Part shown: positions 63,434 to 64,000 of the stretch, piece after piece
Position numbering within the stretch: position 1 is the first letter of the stretch
Layout: each line of letters begins with the position of its first letter
Origin: Amphritea sp.
Lineage (GTDB): Bacteria > Pseudomonadota > Gammaproteobacteria > Pseudomonadales > Balneatricaceae
NCBI RefSeq assembly: GCF_016744155.1
Contig: NZ_JADGEW010000001.1
Span: 301,714-365,713, forward strand
Direction: 5' to 3'
Length of the DNA stretch: 64,000 nt
Program-made: the position numbers and the translations under genes
The notes under the pieces: generated by a model
Seen by the model: the letters and a program-made list of their open reading frames with translations, nothing else
What the model was told of the DNA's origin: nothing
Database searches by the model: none

Positions 63434-64000
63434 TCAACGGGGTGTTTTCCAGGCATTGACGATATAGCTGGCTAAGGCATTACCCGCAGGACCCAGTTCC
63501 TTTCGATGTTCGAAGAGTAATTGATATTCTCCAAGCTCAGGCAGGTCCCATTTAGCATCTACCTGAACAAAGGGGGCTTTCATATGACTTTGTGGTAGTG
63601 GTGCAATGGCCAGGTCTGCCTCCATCGCTGCTTGCATGCCAGAGCTTTGGTCGCAGGCATAGGCGATACGGTATTCAATACCTTGTTTGTCTAATGCTTC
63701 GAGGGCCATCGTACGCCAACAGCAGCCACGGCTGGCAACAGCGAGAGGAAGGGGGTGGCTTTCTACCGCCAGACCACCGCTTCGGGTAGCCCAGATGAGT
63801 GGCTCGGTAAATACAACCTCACCACGCCTGGGATCCTGGCCTACATTTCCAGCCGTTAACAACGCCATATCAAGCTCACCCGAGTCTAATCGTGACAACA
63901 GTTCTGTACTGCTACCAGCGATGACATTAACGGCTACCGCGGGATGAGACCGGGCGAACTGTGCCAGCACCCTCGGCAGAACGCTGTTGGCGATATCTTC
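63434..64000 (-). CDS. LysR-family regulator, effector-binding domain only visible (5' end cut off)
   Basis: The reading frame is open through base 64000, so the N-terminal HTH lies outside the window. The visible 188 residues match a LysR substrate-binding domain: FARSHPAVAVNVIAGSSTELLSRLDSGELDMALLT at its beginning, and CDQSSGMQAAMEADLAIAPLPQSHM later (second subdomain). The target gene and effector are unknown. Its stop is followed by repeat-rich intergenic sequence. Confidence 0.88.
   Translation of the reverse strand, partial: EDIANSVLPRVLAQFARSHPAVAVNVIAGSSTELLSRLDSGELDMALLTAGNVGQDPRRGEVVFTEPLIWATRSGGLAVESHPLPLAVASRGCCWRTMALEALDKQGIEYRIAYACDQSSGMQAAMEADLAIAPLPQSHMKAPFVQVDAKWDLPELGEYQLLFEHRKELGPAGNALASYIVNAWKTPR

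Noticed and set aside
1-64000. tRNA, rRNA, CRISPR arrays and IS transposases
   Set aside because: No tRNA-like cloverleaf, conserved rRNA words, regularly spaced repeats or transposase motifs (DDE, Tyr/Ser recombinase other than XerC) were seen.

Overview
The window looks like chromosome of a marine gammaproteobacterium, most likely of the Oceanospirillales (relatives of Amphritea, Neptunomonas or Marinobacterium). This is inferred from gene content and order, not from a marker search. Nearly all of it is housekeeping sequence at high gene density. Several blocks match gene neighbourhoods I know from Pseudomonas: cyaY-lptM-lysA-dapF-DUF484-xerC-HAD; hemW-rdgB-DUF4426-metW-metX-yggU-yggT-proC-yggS-pilT-pilU; pyrC'-pyrB-pyrR-ruvX-yqgE-tonB-gshB; and metK-tkt-epd-pgk-fba. 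I found no rRNA, tRNA, CRISPR array, phage or transposase gene.

Layout. 1-4.6 kb: AT-richer surface-polysaccharide genes (two glycosyltransferase-like genes, an O-antigen ligase/polymerase, an alpha-1,2-fucosyltransferase, a GT2 enzyme). 4.6-14 kb: lipid A and core genes (lpxL-type acyltransferase, msbA, hldE, waaA, gmhA) interrupted by a three-gene reverse operon of unknown role, then cyaY. 14.1-19.4 kb: lptM (a 36-residue lipoprotein), lysA, dapF, DUF484, xerC, a HAD phosphatase and an unknown protein. 19.4-22.3 kb: a divergent MerR/cation-exporter pair, a DMT transporter and an AraC regulator. 22.3-29.7 kb: acyl-CoA metabolism (acetoacetyl-CoA reductase, malonyl-CoA decarboxylase, MaoC hydratase, isochorismatase-like hydrolase, acyl-CoA synthetase) followed by a soluble PAS histidine kinase and a FixJ-type regulator. 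29.8-38.4 kb: an AraC/Ogt fusion and EamA transporter, then the hemW-to-yggS series on the minus strand. 38.8-47.8 kb: pilT-pilU, then pyrimidine genes with a catalytically degenerate dihydroorotase homologue, ruvX, yqgE, tonB, gshB and rsmE. 48-55.1 kb: metK facing away from tkt-epd-pgk-fba. 55.2-60.2 kb: glutathione transferase, LysR regulator, Rof-like and BFD-like small proteins, LpxH-like phosphoesterase, a methyltransferase and a Cys-rich uracil-DNA-glycosylase-like protein. 60.2-64 kb: a ThDP enzyme and its divergent Lrp-type regulator lying between two directly repeated ~250-300 bp sequences, then a truncated LysR gene.

The most notable things I see are: (1) the direct repeats bracketing the ThDP-enzyme/Lrp pair; (2) three copies of a mini-hairpin whose stem bases change in a compensating way while the flanks stay fixed; (3) large palindromic elements between pgk and fba; (4) overlapping, mutually exclusive inverted repeats between the malonyl-CoA decarboxylase and MaoC genes; (5) a textbook 19-bp-spacer MerR promoter in front of a short exporter with altered metal-site residues; and (6) the unexplained FAD oxidoreductase/aldo-keto reductase/Nudix-like operon inside the LPS-core region. 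I do not see a clear new defence or mobile system.
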